Below, piece after piece: positions 1 to 11,158 of a DNA stretch of 64,000 bases. How positions within the stretch are numbered: the first letter of the stretch is position 1; each line of letters opens with the position of its first letter. The notes under the pieces are model-generated. The model saw nothing but the letters and a program-made list of their open reading frames with translations, ran no database searches and had not been told where the DNA came from. Source of the stretch: Mactromeris polynyma (lineage: Eukaryota; Mollusca; Bivalvia; Venerida; Mactridae). The translations under genes were made by a program, and so were the position numbers. Where the stretch lies: positions 2,852,001-2,916,000 of the forward strand of contig JASFXZ010000001.1 in NCBI GenBank assembly GCA_032209605.1. The letters run 5' to 3'.

Positions 1-1814
1 GTATAAATTATGTTACAGACTCAACATTTGCTAATGAATGATTAAGACACATATACTGCTTTGGTTATCGCGGAATGCTACAGAAACAGAACAACACTTA
101 TCGCGAAACAATAATGCTGATACCATGCTGCAACTACATTGCCATCTCCCAAAGCACCAATAGCATGGGCAACAACATTTCTTCAACAACAATATGGATG
201 ATTCCAGTAGTAAGATTTTATTGTAAATTAAGTCTCCCAAGCAACAGCTTGTCAACAACGGTCGATTTGGCGTCTTCCAAAGCGTGTTGCTCTGATGCGG
301 TCGCACTGTCTTGACTAGTTTATAAATGTACTTGTCCAGAAATCAATGTCTGCAGTGGACACTAGAAACACAGCTATTTCATTAGCGTAAACTTACCAGA
401 CGAAAATAATTGTCTACATAACAATCTATTGTTAAATAATGGAATCCATATACACCTTCATCTGTGATTTTTCTCTTTGTGTCATGTCTACAATAATCTG
501 TTTATTCGCAATAAAAACGGCGCATACTAAGTGAGTCTGTCTTAACAGAGGTTAACCAATCTAATTACGAGTCGACGGAAAGAATAATTAAATCACCAAG
601 TTCGCATACAATAGAATGATGTATACTTGGTTGTTTGTTCTTGTTGTGTTTTATACTAGTACTCAGTACAAAACAAGTTTACTTAACTTTCGTAGACTTA
701 CTTAGGGATACAAGAAAATGATTACACACGATATTCTTTCACGTTTGTGAAGGGTCAGCCCTCGTGGTTTGATGTGTTATATACCAGCAATAGAATTTTA
801 TGAATTTGTTTTACAAATTTCTGGAACTCCTTTTGTATGTGTCTGTCTCATCATGCTTGCTCAAATGGGCACCAGGACCCTGATTCGTCTTTCATCATAT
901 AGAAGTCACAGTTCGTGTGCATGTTTAGGTCGTTTTATGTAGGCTAATACAATCATGTTGCGCCATTGCTGTGTTTTACATTGCTTTAATTCTACTTTCT
1001 TTATATAAGCGGATATATTTAATATGTTTTCTCGGACATATTTGATAAAAAAGAACCTTATTGACGTTTTAGGAAAAATGCTTTTATTAATTCAATATTA
1101 TGAATTATTTGCTGTTTAGAAGCCGCGTAGGCTAAATGAAGATGTATCCGACTACTTCGTGATTTCCTGGTTTATGTTATTTTTGTAACAAGACACATCA
1201 TTCAGGCAAAAATAATGACAGAAGGAAATTGTTTTCCCCTCACCACAGTAACGAATACGAAAATAACACGCACAATTCATGTGTCAAATTAATGTATCGC
1301 TTCCCTGTGAAATATAGCCTTCGACTGAATGATTAAGATGTTATGGGGAATGTCACATACACAAGACAATAATTACACATATATCCCAGTAAATCAGTAT
1401 GAAGCAGGGATTGGGGAGGTGTAAGGGCAACTATCTATGGGAATGGGGAATGACTAATAAAAACAACAATGGACAATTTAAGGAGTCAACAAAGGGGGTA
1501 TGCACTCGACTACGGATCCGCTACGTTAGTAATTGTTACAATAAATTTTATTTATATTACTAGTCCGTTGTTTGTCAGACGATTAAGTCTATCTGCAAGA
1601 GAAAGCACGTGAAACGCATTCATGAAAATGATATAACTCTAATTATTTTATAATTTAACTACTGTGTTAAATTATTTTCGAGAATTGTTGATGACAATAG
1701 GTATACTGTACACTGAAGATATCGTACACTTACCCTTAAAATCACCCTGGCTACTCCGCTCACCAATCAATTAAACAGTAGTGTGTAATTAAATTTTAGA
1801 TAACGTGTTCAGAA
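1..1814. other. No gene recognised
   Basis: AT-rich sequence with short frames on both strands at 31-314 that show no domain, splice support or codon bias. A 15-base stretch near 1511 (CTACGGATCCGCTAC) resembles the head of the SINE at 14.2 kb but is too short to call. Confidence 0.6.
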
Positions 1815-2499
1815 CAATGCTGGCATACACTGCTCAACAAGTACAATGCTGACATACACTGCTCAACAAGTACAATGGTGGCATACACTGCTCAACAAGT
1901 ACAATGGTGGCATACACTGCTCAACAAGTACAATGGTGGCATACACTGCTCAACAAGTACAATGGTGGCATACACTGCTCAACAAGTACAATGCTGGCAT
2001 ACACTGCTCAACAAGTACAATGCTGGCATACACTGCTCAACAAGTACAATGCTGACATACACTGCTCAACAAGTACAATGCTAGCATACACTGCTCAACA
2101 AGTACAATGCTGGCATACACTGCTCAACAAGTACAATGCTGGCATACACTGCTCAACAAGTACAATGCTGGCATACACTGCTCAACAAGTACAATGCTGG
2201 CATACACTGCTCAACAAGTACAATGCTGGCATACACTGCTCAACAAGTACAATGCTGGCATACACTGCTCAACAAGTACAATGCTGACATACACTATTCA
2301 ACAAGTATAATGCTGGCATACACTGCTCAACAAGTACAATGCTGACATACACTGTTCAACAAGTACAATGCTGGCATACACTGTTCAACAAGTACAATGG
2401 TGGCATACACTGCTCAACAAGTACAATGCTGGCATACACTGCTCAACAAGTACAATGGTGGCATACACTGTTCAACAAGTATAATGCTGGCATACAATG
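1815..2499. repeat. 29-bp minisatellite, about 23.5 copies
   Basis: A 29-bp unit (CATACACTGCTCAACAAGTA followed by CAATGCTGG) repeats head to tail with few differences. The main variant changes CTGG to GTGG, and the GTGG units are clustered in the first part, which suggests local copying of variants. Because 29 is not a multiple of three and the unit lacks stops, it creates overlapping open frames that are not genes. It lies about 160 bases from the LINE 3' end. Confidence 0.95.
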
Positions 2500-3407
2500 C
2501 TCTGTATTTTCGTTTTTTAAATAGCAGGATTACACCACATGCGAAACGATCGTTACTTCTTACCTCGGGAACAAAACGTGAGAAGATGCACTTGTGTAGA
2601 CGACATAGATATGGCTCTATTAACACGCTGCCAAATACTAATTGGGAACACAGATAACAAGTTTTAACAAGTTTAACAAGTTTATTTACAATTTACCTGT
2701 AGGCCATAAGGCCCATGAGGCTACAATACATGTTATGGCAAGCAATTATATGCAAACAAAACATACAGCGGAGAAGGTTATTAACTAACATAGCGATGGC
2801 AATTTATTACATACATATATTTCAAGGAATATAGTTATCTTACATGTACGCTTTAATCCGATACTGCAAAAGTATAGCCAAAATATAGTAATCAAACGAT
2901 TTTTTCTTGTAAGATTTAAATGTATATGTACATGTACGTACTGCAAATGTCGGAAGATAAATATATAAACATGTAGATATATATAAATTAACATGACATT
3001 GGGCCGTGTCAACTTATTATTACAACAATGCGATATTATTTACAAAAGAAAATATTAGATAACTACAAAGGTAAATAAGCACAATGTATAGTTCTTCTTA
3101 ATACATGTGGTTATAACAGTTACAAATATTATGTTGACCTTGCAGCCTCAAAATTGCAAGATCAACAAGATGTATCCTGTATAACACATTTGTCCATATC
3201 ATGAAAGGTATGATATATTAATCAACAAATTGATAAAATAATAGCTGAAATTGTACCATTAATTAGTTGACCTTGGCGAAAGCGAAATTACAAGGACAAC
3301 ATAATGGTATTTATGTAATAAATAATATCAATGTTATAAAAGAATATAACCTACTGAATTATACAATAAAACCTAACACACAATGGTTTTTATATTACTT
3401 CAAATAT

Positions 3408-6400
3408 CTATTCGAAACTTAACTTTCTTAAGTTGAATGCGTCATGTACAAATTTCCCTAAATTTCTAACTATGGTCTTGTTGTTATTATTAATTAGTTC
3501 AATAAATTTAATCATATTCGGTCTGATTCTGAAGTAGGATGGAATATGTAATTTTCTTAAGTCATGGTAAATTGGGCATTGCAAAACAAAATGGTATTCG
3601 TCTTCCAAAATATTGCATAATTCACATTTTCGTTCATTAACCGGGATACTTATAGGTTTGGCCCAACGGCCAGTTTCAACATTTAGTCTATGAGCAGAAA
3701 CCCTTAGTTTAGTTAGTTCGATACGATATTTCTTAATATTGATGAATTCTAAATATGGTTGAAATCTAAATGTAGCAATGTTCTTATAGAGTAAAGCTCT
3801 GCTAGAATCGAATAACCTGCTTGACCAGTTTTGCACGAACTGGTCATTTAATCTTTGTTTAATAGTCATTAAAAATATGTCAGTATTTCCAACAGTCTGG
3901 TATAACCATGCTTCATAAACTCCTAATGAACACAATAGATTATTTACTAGTGAGCACCAGTTTATCTTATTTGGCATTCTCTCAAAATCACTCTTCAAAA
4001 GCTCATATACCTTTTTAATGTATTTGCTATTGTCTGTATGTAGTATTTTAATCCAGTATTTTAGTATATTATAAAAACGTTTGGTTTTAAATGAAATTCT
4101 CCCAAGTTCCCCATAAATAAAATCGTTCTGAGTAGTCTTTTTCACGCCTAATATTCTCTTACAGAACTGCATATGTACTTTCTCAATCGCAGCACCTTGA
4201 TTAAATCCCCATATTTCGCTACCATAATTTAAAATTGGTGAAATTAATTTATCAAATATGTCAAGCCGATGTGAGATGGAAATGTCTGTGTATTTGTATA
4301 AATATCTATTCATTTTAAAAATAGCTTTTAGACCCTGGCTAGCTAGAGTATTTTGTGCTTCTATGAAAGAACCACCAGTAGTGAAAACTATTCCTAGGTA
4401 TGTGAACTTATTCACAGTGTCAATAATATTTCCTCTATAATAAAAATGTAAGTTTGCAGGTAATCTACCCCCTTTTCTGAAAATCATTATTTTTGTTTTA
4501 TTTGTATTTATTGTAAGTTTCCATCGATCGCAGTAATCTGAAATAATATCTAAAGCTAATTGTAGTTCATTGCTGTTATTCGCAAAAATAACTATATCGT
4601 CTGCATATAGGATGAGGAATATTTTAAACATATTTACATCAATACCGTTTACGTCACTATGATAGTATGAATCTTCTAAGTCGTTTAGAAACATTGAAAA
4701 TAAAAAAGGCGAGAGACATTCGCCTTGTCTGACACCTAAAGCACATGTATATGAGTCACTTAAACAGTTATTATGTTTGACTTTTGTTTTGACGCGATCG
4801 TACATTGACTTAATAATGTTGAAAATATTTCCACGTATCCCTAATTGTATCATCTTATACCATAAGTTTTCCCGAACAATATAATCAAACGCCTTAGTGA
4901 AGTCAATAAACGCGCAGTATAGCTGTTTTCCGGTGTTAAGCATGTGATTGATTAATCCCTGAAGTACGAAAATGTTATCCACTGTTCCCATTCCTTTCCT
5001 AAACCCAGCCTGGGCCTCTACATACACGCCATAAATATCAGACCAATGCGCTAATCTGTTGTTCAAAACGCGAGAGAATAGTTTACCCAAAACACTTAAC
5101 AACGTAATTCCTCGATAATTTTCTACGTCATTGATGTTACCCTTTTTATGAAGTGGAATTAAAAACCCATCTGACCAATTTTCTGGGAAATAACCATTTA
5201 CGAATATCGTATTGAAAAGTTTACTTAAGGGCTTAACAATTACATATTTACTGTGAATTAAAAACTCATTCAAAAGAGAATCTGGCCCTCCAGATTTCCC
5301 GGATTGTAACTGATGTACGGCTTTTAACACCTCGTTTTCAGTAATATCTATGTTTAGCTCCTCAAACATCACATTAAATTCATTGTTTTCATATCTTTCT
5401 ATGAAGTATATAACATCCTCATCCGGTGTATAAAACTGGTCCCCCGGATTATTAACCGTCTTAAAATATTGCGCAAATGAATCCATTGAAATGTTAGCCT
5501 GTGGTATACCTGCATTGCGTTTTAGCATGTTCCAATATAGTTTAGCATTATTATGTCTTGCCTTAAGTAATTTTTGTGATTCCGACTTGTCATATTCTAA
5601 GCGACATTTTCGGATAATTGACTTGTACTTTGTTCGTGCGTTTACCATATTTTTCCTATTAACTTCGTTTTTGTTTATTCTATAAGTATTTAACATCTTG
5701 TAAAATATACGCTTATTTTCATAGCATTCTTCATTAAACCAACGGTTATCAGGGAGAGATACATCTTCATCTGAGTGATTTATATTTCTTTTGAATGAGT
5801 CTGCTGCATTCGTAATAATTTGTGAAAACGCATTGACACAATCATCTATTTGATTCCGGTTTTGAACTGTATCTAAACATACATTGAAGTCATTCAATTC
5901 TTTAATGAAATCTTCGTTAGAAATTTTGCTAGTATATTCATGTTTTAAGTCATTATTCCAAACGAATTTTGTATTCACTCGTTCGCAATTATCATTTATA
6001 TTGCTCTTTATAGGCGAGTAACCAAAATCAAACGAAAAATTGATTAAACAGTGGTCTGAAACAATAACTGGATCAGAAATAACAAAATCTTTTACACATG
6101 AAAATAAATGACTTGTACCTAAAACATAATCCACAACGCTAGACCCGTTATATCCTACATAAGTGTATTTTCCTACATGCTTATCTAGCCCCACACGACC
6201 GTTAAATATACGCAGACCAGTCTGCTTACACAAATCTAATAAATAATTACCATTGTCATTGATACGCCCATTATCTTGTGAAAACCTTTTAATCTCTGTA
6301 TCCATAGTATAATCGTCTGGTAACATATTCAAGTGCAAACAATTATCATCTTCAACGTAATCCGGTTTACTCGACGTACGGGCATTCATATCCCCGCATA

Positions 6401-6887
6401 CCAATAAATGAAACTGACTGTCATGTTTTGAATACAAATTAGTAATAAATTCAATCAATCTATCAAATGTGTTAGTATCAATCATTGATTGTCGGCTGCT
6501 ATTGTCCGGAACAACATAACATAAACATATATACAAGTCATGCTCTAGTGATAATATTGCACCATTGATTTTTATACATAAGATATCATCACAACTTTTA
6601 AAGATTAGAGTGTCATTTGTAACCAGATTGTTGCGTATATAAACAATGATGCCACCTGACGATCGTTTACTATTTTTCTTATTTTCAGTTCTATTTAATA
6701 CAAAACATTCAAAATTTGCAACATCTAACTCACAATTGTCATTTGACCACGTTTCCGTAAATAAAACTATATCATTTTCATTGAACAGTTTAACAATTTC
6801 TGGTGAAAATAATTTGTTCGTTCTTTTACTCACAAGTCCTTGAACATTCAGTAAAACACATTTGAGCGAAACCCTCTCCTGAGCGTC
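3408..6887 (-). CDS. LINE ORF2, AP-type endonuclease plus reverse transcriptase
   Basis: The open frame runs directly from the ORF1 TAG to a stop at 3408. It has no ATG before the endonuclease: the first residues are DAQERVSLKCVLLNVQGLVS, and the NVQGL part is the first endonuclease motif. Counting from the GTG at 6833, the endonuclease shows TETW (26-29), GDMNAR (147-152) and SDH (259-261). Reverse transcriptase follows with NYRGITLLSVLGK (about 572), FIDFTKAFD (642-650), GVRQGECLSP (about 700) and YADD (743-746). A C-x2-C-x7-H-x4-C knuckle is at 1070-1086. All key catalytic residues are present. The enzyme would nick target DNA and copy the element RNA (target-primed reverse transcription). 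The nearest in-frame ATG would remove much of the endonuclease. Confidence 0.92.
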   Translation of the reverse strand, partial: DAQERVSLKCVLLNVQGLVSKRTNKLFSPEIVKLFNENDIVLFTETWSNDNCELDVANFECFVLNRTENKKNSKRSSGGIIVYIRNNLVTNDTLIFKSCDDILCIKINGAILSLEHDLYICLCYVVPDNSSRQSMIDTNTFDRLIEFITNLYSKHDSQFHLLVCGDMNARTSSKPDYVEDDNCLHLNMLPDDYTMDTEIKRFSQDNGRINDNGNYLLDLCKQTGLRIFNGRVGLDKHVGKYTYVGYNGSSVVDYVLGTSHLFSCVKDFVISDPVIVSDHCLINFSFDFGYSPIKSNINDNCERVNTKFVWNNDLKHEYTSKISNEDFIKELNDFNVCLDTVQNRNQIDDCVNAFSQIITNAADSFKRNINHSDEDVSLPDNRWFNEECYENKRIFYKMLNTYRINKNEVNRKNMVNARTKYKSIIRKCRLEYDKSESQKLLKARHNNAKLYWNMLKRNAGIPQANISMDSFAQYFKTVNNPGDQFYTPDEDVIYFIERYENNEFNVMFEELNIDITENEVLKAVHQLQSGKSGGPDSLLNEFLIHSKYVIVKPLSKLFNTIFVNGYFPENWSDGFLIPLHKKGNINDVENYRGITLLSVLGKLFSRVLNNRLAHWSDIYGVYVEAQAGFRKGMGTVDNIFVLQGLINHMLNTGKQLYCAFIDFTKAFDYIVRENLWYKMIQLGIRGNIFNIIKSMYDRVKTKVKHNNCLSDSYTCALGVRQGECLSPFLFSMFLNDLEDSYYHSDVNGIDVNMFKIFLILYADDIVIFANNSNELQLALDIISDYCDRWKLTINTNKTKIMIFRKGGRLPANLHFYYRGNIIDTVNKFTYLGIVFTTGGSFIEAQNTLASQGLKAIFKMNRYLYKYTDISISHRLDIFDKLISPILNYGSEIWGFNQGAAIEKVHMQFCKRILGVKKTTQNDFIYGELGRISFKTKRFYNILKYWIKILHTDNSKYIKKVYELLKSDFERMPNKINWCSLVNNLLCSLGVYEAWLYQTVGNTDIFLMTIKQRLNDQFVQNWSSRLFDSSRALLYKNIATFRFQPYLEFINIKKYRIELTKLRVSAHRLNVETGRWAKPISIPVNERKCELCNILEDEYHFVLQCPIYHDLRKLHIPSYFRIRPNMIKFIELINNNNKTIVRNLGKFVHDAFNLRKLSFE

Positions 6888-8345
6888 CTAAGTTTTACTT
6901 TTAGCACTATTCTCACATGAGTTGATCTTGGATGCATCTGAACCATTGTTTTTGAGTTTATTAACAGTGGACTCCAGTGTCTCCGTTTGGTCCTGGCTAA
7001 AGTTCATGGCACGCCGTCTGTACGGACTCGCTGAGTGCACACGCCTCTGTGTCCTACTGACAGCACGAGATTTACGAGCTGTGTTGTCTTTAGGTGTAGG
7101 CGGTTTAGTCTGGGTAGATTCAACACACGTATTGGTTGTATTTAATTTGTTTTCATTCTGTGTGTGGACATTGTTAGCTGTTGTTATGACTGTTTGTGTA
7201 TCCATGTCAAAGATACAGGATATATCCTCTGTGACACTCTCTGCTGGCTGGATCTGTGATAATATGTTTTCGGTGATGATTGGTTCGCTAGTTGAATTTG
7301 TTAATGGCTGGATATTGTTGTGTTCTACGGTTGGATACAGGCACATAGAATGTTCTGCATGTGTATAGAGGCTAGGGCCTGGCCATTGGGTACATGGTGT
7401 ATCGTTGGTCGGGTATGGACACGATCCTTGATTTGCAATGCTCGGTGCTGGATTTGAAACTTGGTGATTCTCGTTGGATTTATTTCTATTCACAGGTAAG
7501 TAATTGTTTTCATTTTGATTATAATTTGCATAATTTGTACTCACTGCATTCAATGTTTGTTCATCCGAGTCCTGTTGAATAATTTCAATATACGATAGAC
7601 GATTCTGGTTTATATATCTACTCCATTCTGGAAGCTCGTCACGAATCAGTCGATTATTCATTATCAACTTCGCTGGGTAGGCTAGGATAACTTTGGCAAG
7701 TGGGTTCTTACGTTTCAGATCTTTATATTGAGGCCACAATTTTGATCTCGCTACCAGTATTTCTCGTGGCAAATCGAAATCAATCGAGAATGGTGTGTTT
7801 TTCAGCATTTTGGCTCTACTCATGATCAGCTCTGTGACACCGAAATCCCTGAAATTAGCTATGATAGGTCTATTATTGTTTTGTTTATGTCTCACCTTAG
7901 CACCTAAACGATGTGCTCTTTCAATACACACTCTTGACGTGTCTATGTCCAGTCTTCTTCTTAAGAAATCAAACAGAATTTCAACACAATTTTCTTGATA
8001 ATTTTCTGCAAAACCTCTGAAAATTAGATTATTTCGTCGTGATCTAGCTTCTTGATCGACTGACTTATATGCTAGAGTTTTCAATAGATTTGTTTGGATG
8101 TCTGTCGTTCGTTCGACACGATTCATTCTTTGTTTGATACCTTGTAAAGAAATAGTAATCTGGTCGATTCCATCGCCACATTTTGCTTGTTTGTCCTGAA
8201 TTGCTCTAATTTCATCGAACAAGTGAGTCAGTTTGTCATCAGCCGAACATGAGATGAAATCTTGCCTAGATATATCAGATGCCATTTTCGGATGATTGAA
8301 TATTTCAAATCTATTCTTCGTTGGAATGTTTGCATTCGTACCCAT
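6888..8345 (-). CDS. LINE ORF1, L1-type RNA-binding protein (Transposase_22-like)
   Basis: The 485-residue ORF starts at an ATG at 8345. Residues about 35-105 look like a coiled coil, the trimerisation part of this family. Residues about 105-192 form an RRM-like domain with RRNNLIFRGF and the family signature CIERAHRLGAK, followed by RPIIANFRDF. Residues about 193-240 match the C-terminal domain with PREILVARSKLWP. The remaining 240 residues are Asn/Thr/Gln/Ser-rich and end in a basic patch (RKSRAVSRTQRR). In L1-type elements this protein binds element RNA and acts as a nucleic acid chaperone. It ends at a TAG that lies in frame with ORF2. Confidence 0.88.
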   Translation of the reverse strand: MGTNANIPTKNRFEIFNHPKMASDISRQDFISCSADDKLTHLFDEIRAIQDKQAKCGDGIDQITISLQGIKQRMNRVERTTDIQTNLLKTLAYKSVDQEARSRRNNLIFRGFAENYQENCVEILFDFLRRRLDIDTSRVCIERAHRLGAKVRHKQNNNRPIIANFRDFGVTELIMSRAKMLKNTPFSIDFDLPREILVARSKLWPQYKDLKRKNPLAKVILAYPAKLIMNNRLIRDELPEWSRYINQNRLSYIEIIQQDSDEQTLNAVSTNYANYNQNENNYLPVNRNKSNENHQVSNPAPSIANQGSCPYPTNDTPCTQWPGPSLYTHAEHSMCLYPTVEHNNIQPLTNSTSEPIITENILSQIQPAESVTEDISCIFDMDTQTVITTANNVHTQNENKLNTTNTCVESTQTKPPTPKDNTARKSRAVSRTQRRVHSASPYRRRAMNFSQDQTETLESTVNKLKNNGSDASKINSCENSAKSKT

Positions 8346-8500
8346 GAAGATGTTTATACAAGACGGTTTACCTTATATGTTTGTGTCTTTCCATTGATAA
8401 ATCCACTGATTATTGTCAACACTTGTTTTCGCGCTCAAACCGCGCACAAAGCACAACCAAACAAAAGTCGAAAAAATCGTTATCCACTCACAATAATACA

Positions 8501-9479
8501 AAATCCAGTTATTATGATGTAAGTAATCTATCTAACAATCCGTTTGTCATAATTTTACTATTTAAAAGTCCCTTTTATATGCCAATAATTAATATTTTAA
8601 TTTTTTTATCAGATCAAGAAAGAAATATTGCTGCCATTACGCGCATGCGCACAACTACTATGTAACAGAGTAAAACAGGACATTTAGTGGTATTTTGCCA
8701 GTTTTATCTATTTAAAAATATTTTTTCGTTCAATAATACATTTTTTCGCCTCATTAAGGGTAAGTGCAAACTATTGAATTTGTTATAGTTTTCAGTTCAT
8801 TCTATATGATGTTGCACAGTCCTGCATCACACAGGCAATATAAGTTTACAATAGCAATTTAACTGTCGCAGTGACACTGGGTAAACGACTACACACTGTT
8901 TAAGATTATTAAGAATATATTATTTTGAACTTCACATATTTACCAATAATTATATGAGGATAACAGCGTCCAAAACGAAAGTAGGCTAGCCTTTATATGT
9001 TAAATTTAAAATGTTAAGGGTTTAAACAATACACTAGCTCATGTTGTAGGAATGTAGATATTCAGATCACTTTTTTTAGTTTACACTTTGGAAACTTTTA
9101 ATTATCCGACAAAGTTGCAAACTGCCACAAACATTGGGAGCGTTATTTGTGGGGTGCAATCGTGGACATATTGATACGTTCTATGCTATATTTATGGCAC
9201 CGTTGAATCCTCGATTAAAATCGCGTTTAAGAGGGAATGAAGCTTTAACAATCTTTTTGTCGATAGATATCGTTCTAGTCGTGTTCAGATGCATTAGCGT
9301 GATAGATGAAATACTCAGAATTGATGTTTACTAACTCAGAAAAGAAGTTTGGAAGGACTGTGTAATAATTTTACATTTTAAGAAATATTTTCAATTAATT
9401 TCAATATGCATAAAGCCAAAGTACACTAGTTATGTTGAAGTGTGAACCTAATCAAAAATTTAGTTGCATAATATCATCA
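8501..9479. other. No gene recognised; NRF1-like palindrome at 8640
   Basis: AT-rich sequence upstream of the LINE. ACGCGCATGCGCAC at 8639-8652 matches an NRF1-type palindrome in otherwise GC-poor DNA. It could belong to the LINE's promoter or to the flank. Confidence 0.5.
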
Positions 9480-9600
9480 TACGCCTAATCGAAACCGGGA
9501 GGTACGAACATCTCGCAGAAATGCTCATGTTGTACAGGTATCGAAACTGAAATTCATGTTATTTTAAACTGTGAAAAATATGATAATTTAAGGACTTGAT
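9480..9600 (+). pseudogene. Fragment of a LINE ORF2 C-terminus (zinc-knuckle region)
   Basis: The plus strand encodes ETGRYEHLA and then, after a frame change, CSCCTGIETEIHVILNCEKY. The second piece has the C-x2-C, H-x4-C spacing and the following YDNLR seen at the end of the intact LINE's ORF2 (CELC...HFVLQC...YHDLR). The fragment is frameshifted and stops soon after. The AT-rich sequence to about 9980 may be its old 3' UTR. It faces opposite to the intact LINE. Confidence 0.6.
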
Positions 9601-10629
9601 TATTTTCTAAAGCTAGATCTTTCTATGATGATTTTTGAGTGTTTATGTGATGTAGATAAAAAAATTATTTCCCAGTGAATGTATAAAACGTTCATGTGCC
9701 AAACCTGCTATGATATACTTAAACACAGACAATTTCTTTCAAATAAGTGAATATTATTCTCACATTTTAATTGTGATTTCGCATAGTTTTATCTATTTTA
9801 TTATAACTGTATCTACATTTAATTGTGTAGAATTGTTTTAATGTGTTGTATGAATGTTCATGTATGTGTTAGTATCTTTTATAGTGTCTTATAATTCAAA
9901 TGTGAATGGTATTGTGTAGCAATGTAAAAGTTTCGTTGTAAATATGTATATGTAATGTGGTTCACAATAATGAGACGGAAATACAAGAATATCTACGCGT
10001 TTTACCAATTACCACTTATAAAGGGATGAGAGAGTGAGTTAAACGATTTCAATCTAAATAATTGTCTAAGAACAACTGATAGACAAGTATAATATGTTTA
10101 ACCTAATTTATAACTTTCATTAAAAACAAATTAGCAACGTAATAAAAACTGTTAAATAGAATAAGCTTTGACTTTTAATCATTATTTCGCTTCTTGCAAT
10201 ATTAAGTAGATCTAGTAATGTATGATTACTAATAGTAATCCAATAAGCTTTACAATTTAATTTCAAACGAAGGATACCCTTTTTAATGCTGTACATAATT
10301 ATCCACTGATGTCGAGTACAAGTAAAATATGGAAATACTAAAGGAAAATACGTTAATGAAAACTCAGCGGATCAAAGGGTAAAACTACACACTGAGAGGT
10401 TTTTACCAACATATAGGTTTATCTGGTCATTTAAATACTGTTGAATTTTCAAGTTTAAACTTTGTGCCTCCCGTATCCCACCCATGTCTTTAATTCAGGT
10501 CCGTATTAGATATAGTTATATAACTAACCTATGCATATATGTGACTGATGAAGACTTCAATCGAATTTTGACATAGAAGTAAAAAGGGTCGCACAGGAAA
10601 TGCCACAATCATAAAGCTGAGTTCCCTAT
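9601..10629. other. No gene recognised
   Basis: AT-rich sequence. The first 380 bases could be the 3' UTR of the LINE fragment at 9.5 kb. Confidence 0.5.
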
Positions 10630-10943
10630 TCAGAACCCTGTGGTACTAAGAGTCTCTCCACACAGATCCCTGTGGCACTAAAAATCTCTCCACACAGATC
10701 CCTGTGGGATTAAAGCCCTCCCTAAAAAGTTCCCTGTGGTACTAAGAGTCTTCCCACACAGATCCCTGTGGCACTAAAAGCCTCCCACCATAGATCCATG
10801 ACGTACTAAAAACCTCCCCAAACAGATCCCTGTGGTACTAAGAGTCTTCAAAAACAAATCCCTGTGGTACTAAGAGTCTTCAAAAACAGATCCCTGTGGC
10901 CCTAAATGCCTCTCCAAACAGATCCCTGTGGTACTAAAAGCCT

Positions 10944-10984
<41 letters not shown>

Positions 10985-11158
10985 TCCCTGTGGTACTAAA
11001 AACTCCACACACATATCAATTTGGTACTAAAACCCTCTCCACCCAGATCCCTGTGGCTCTAACAGCCTCATCCCACAGACCCCTGTGGTACTAAAACCCT
11101 CTCCACCCAGATCCCTGTGGTACTAAAATCATCTCCACACAAATTCCTGTCGTACTAA
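10630..11158. repeat. Diverged minisatellite, unit about 32 bp, about 16 copies
   Basis: The unit reads approximately ACAGATCCCTGTGGTACTAA followed by a variable CCTCTCCAC part. Copies differ by substitutions and small indels. A CA dinucleotide run interrupts the array at 10947-10982. No coding potential is supported. Confidence 0.9.
10947..10982. repeat. (CA)n microsatellite
   Basis: About 18 uninterrupted CA dinucleotides inside the 32-bp minisatellite, probably expanded from a CACACA in one unit. Confidence 0.95.

Larger units (their letters stand above)
2657..8500 (-). mobile_element. Near-complete two-ORF LINE (non-LTR retrotransposon)
   Basis: The element contains a 5' leader, ORF1 (8345-6888), ORF2 (6887-3408) and a roughly 750-base 3' UTR. 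It ends in a short tandem tail of the 9-mer CTTGTTAAA (plus-strand positions 2657-2690) rather than poly(A). Both ORFs are uninterrupted apart from the TAG between them, and the endonuclease and reverse transcriptase catalytic motifs are present, so this is a young copy. The 5' boundary is not fixed; the sequence looks element-like to about 8500. ORF1 is of the L1 type (coiled coil, RRM-like). The clade of ORF2 cannot be settled by eye. No convincing target-site duplication was found. Confidence 0.9.

Noticed and set aside
1511..1525. SINE fragment resembling the 14.2-kb SINE head
   Set aside because: Only 15 bases with mismatches; chance is as likely.
1846..2524. Overlapping plus-strand frames of 61-127 codons
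   Set aside because: They are the 29-bp minisatellite read in different frames; no start context, domain or splice support.
6831..6833. GTG as the true ORF2 start
   Set aside because: The frame is open further upstream to the TAG and the endonuclease motif NVQGL precedes the GTG, so starting there would lose part of the domain.
6922..7368. 148-codon plus-strand frame
   Set aside because: Antisense shadow of LINE ORF1.
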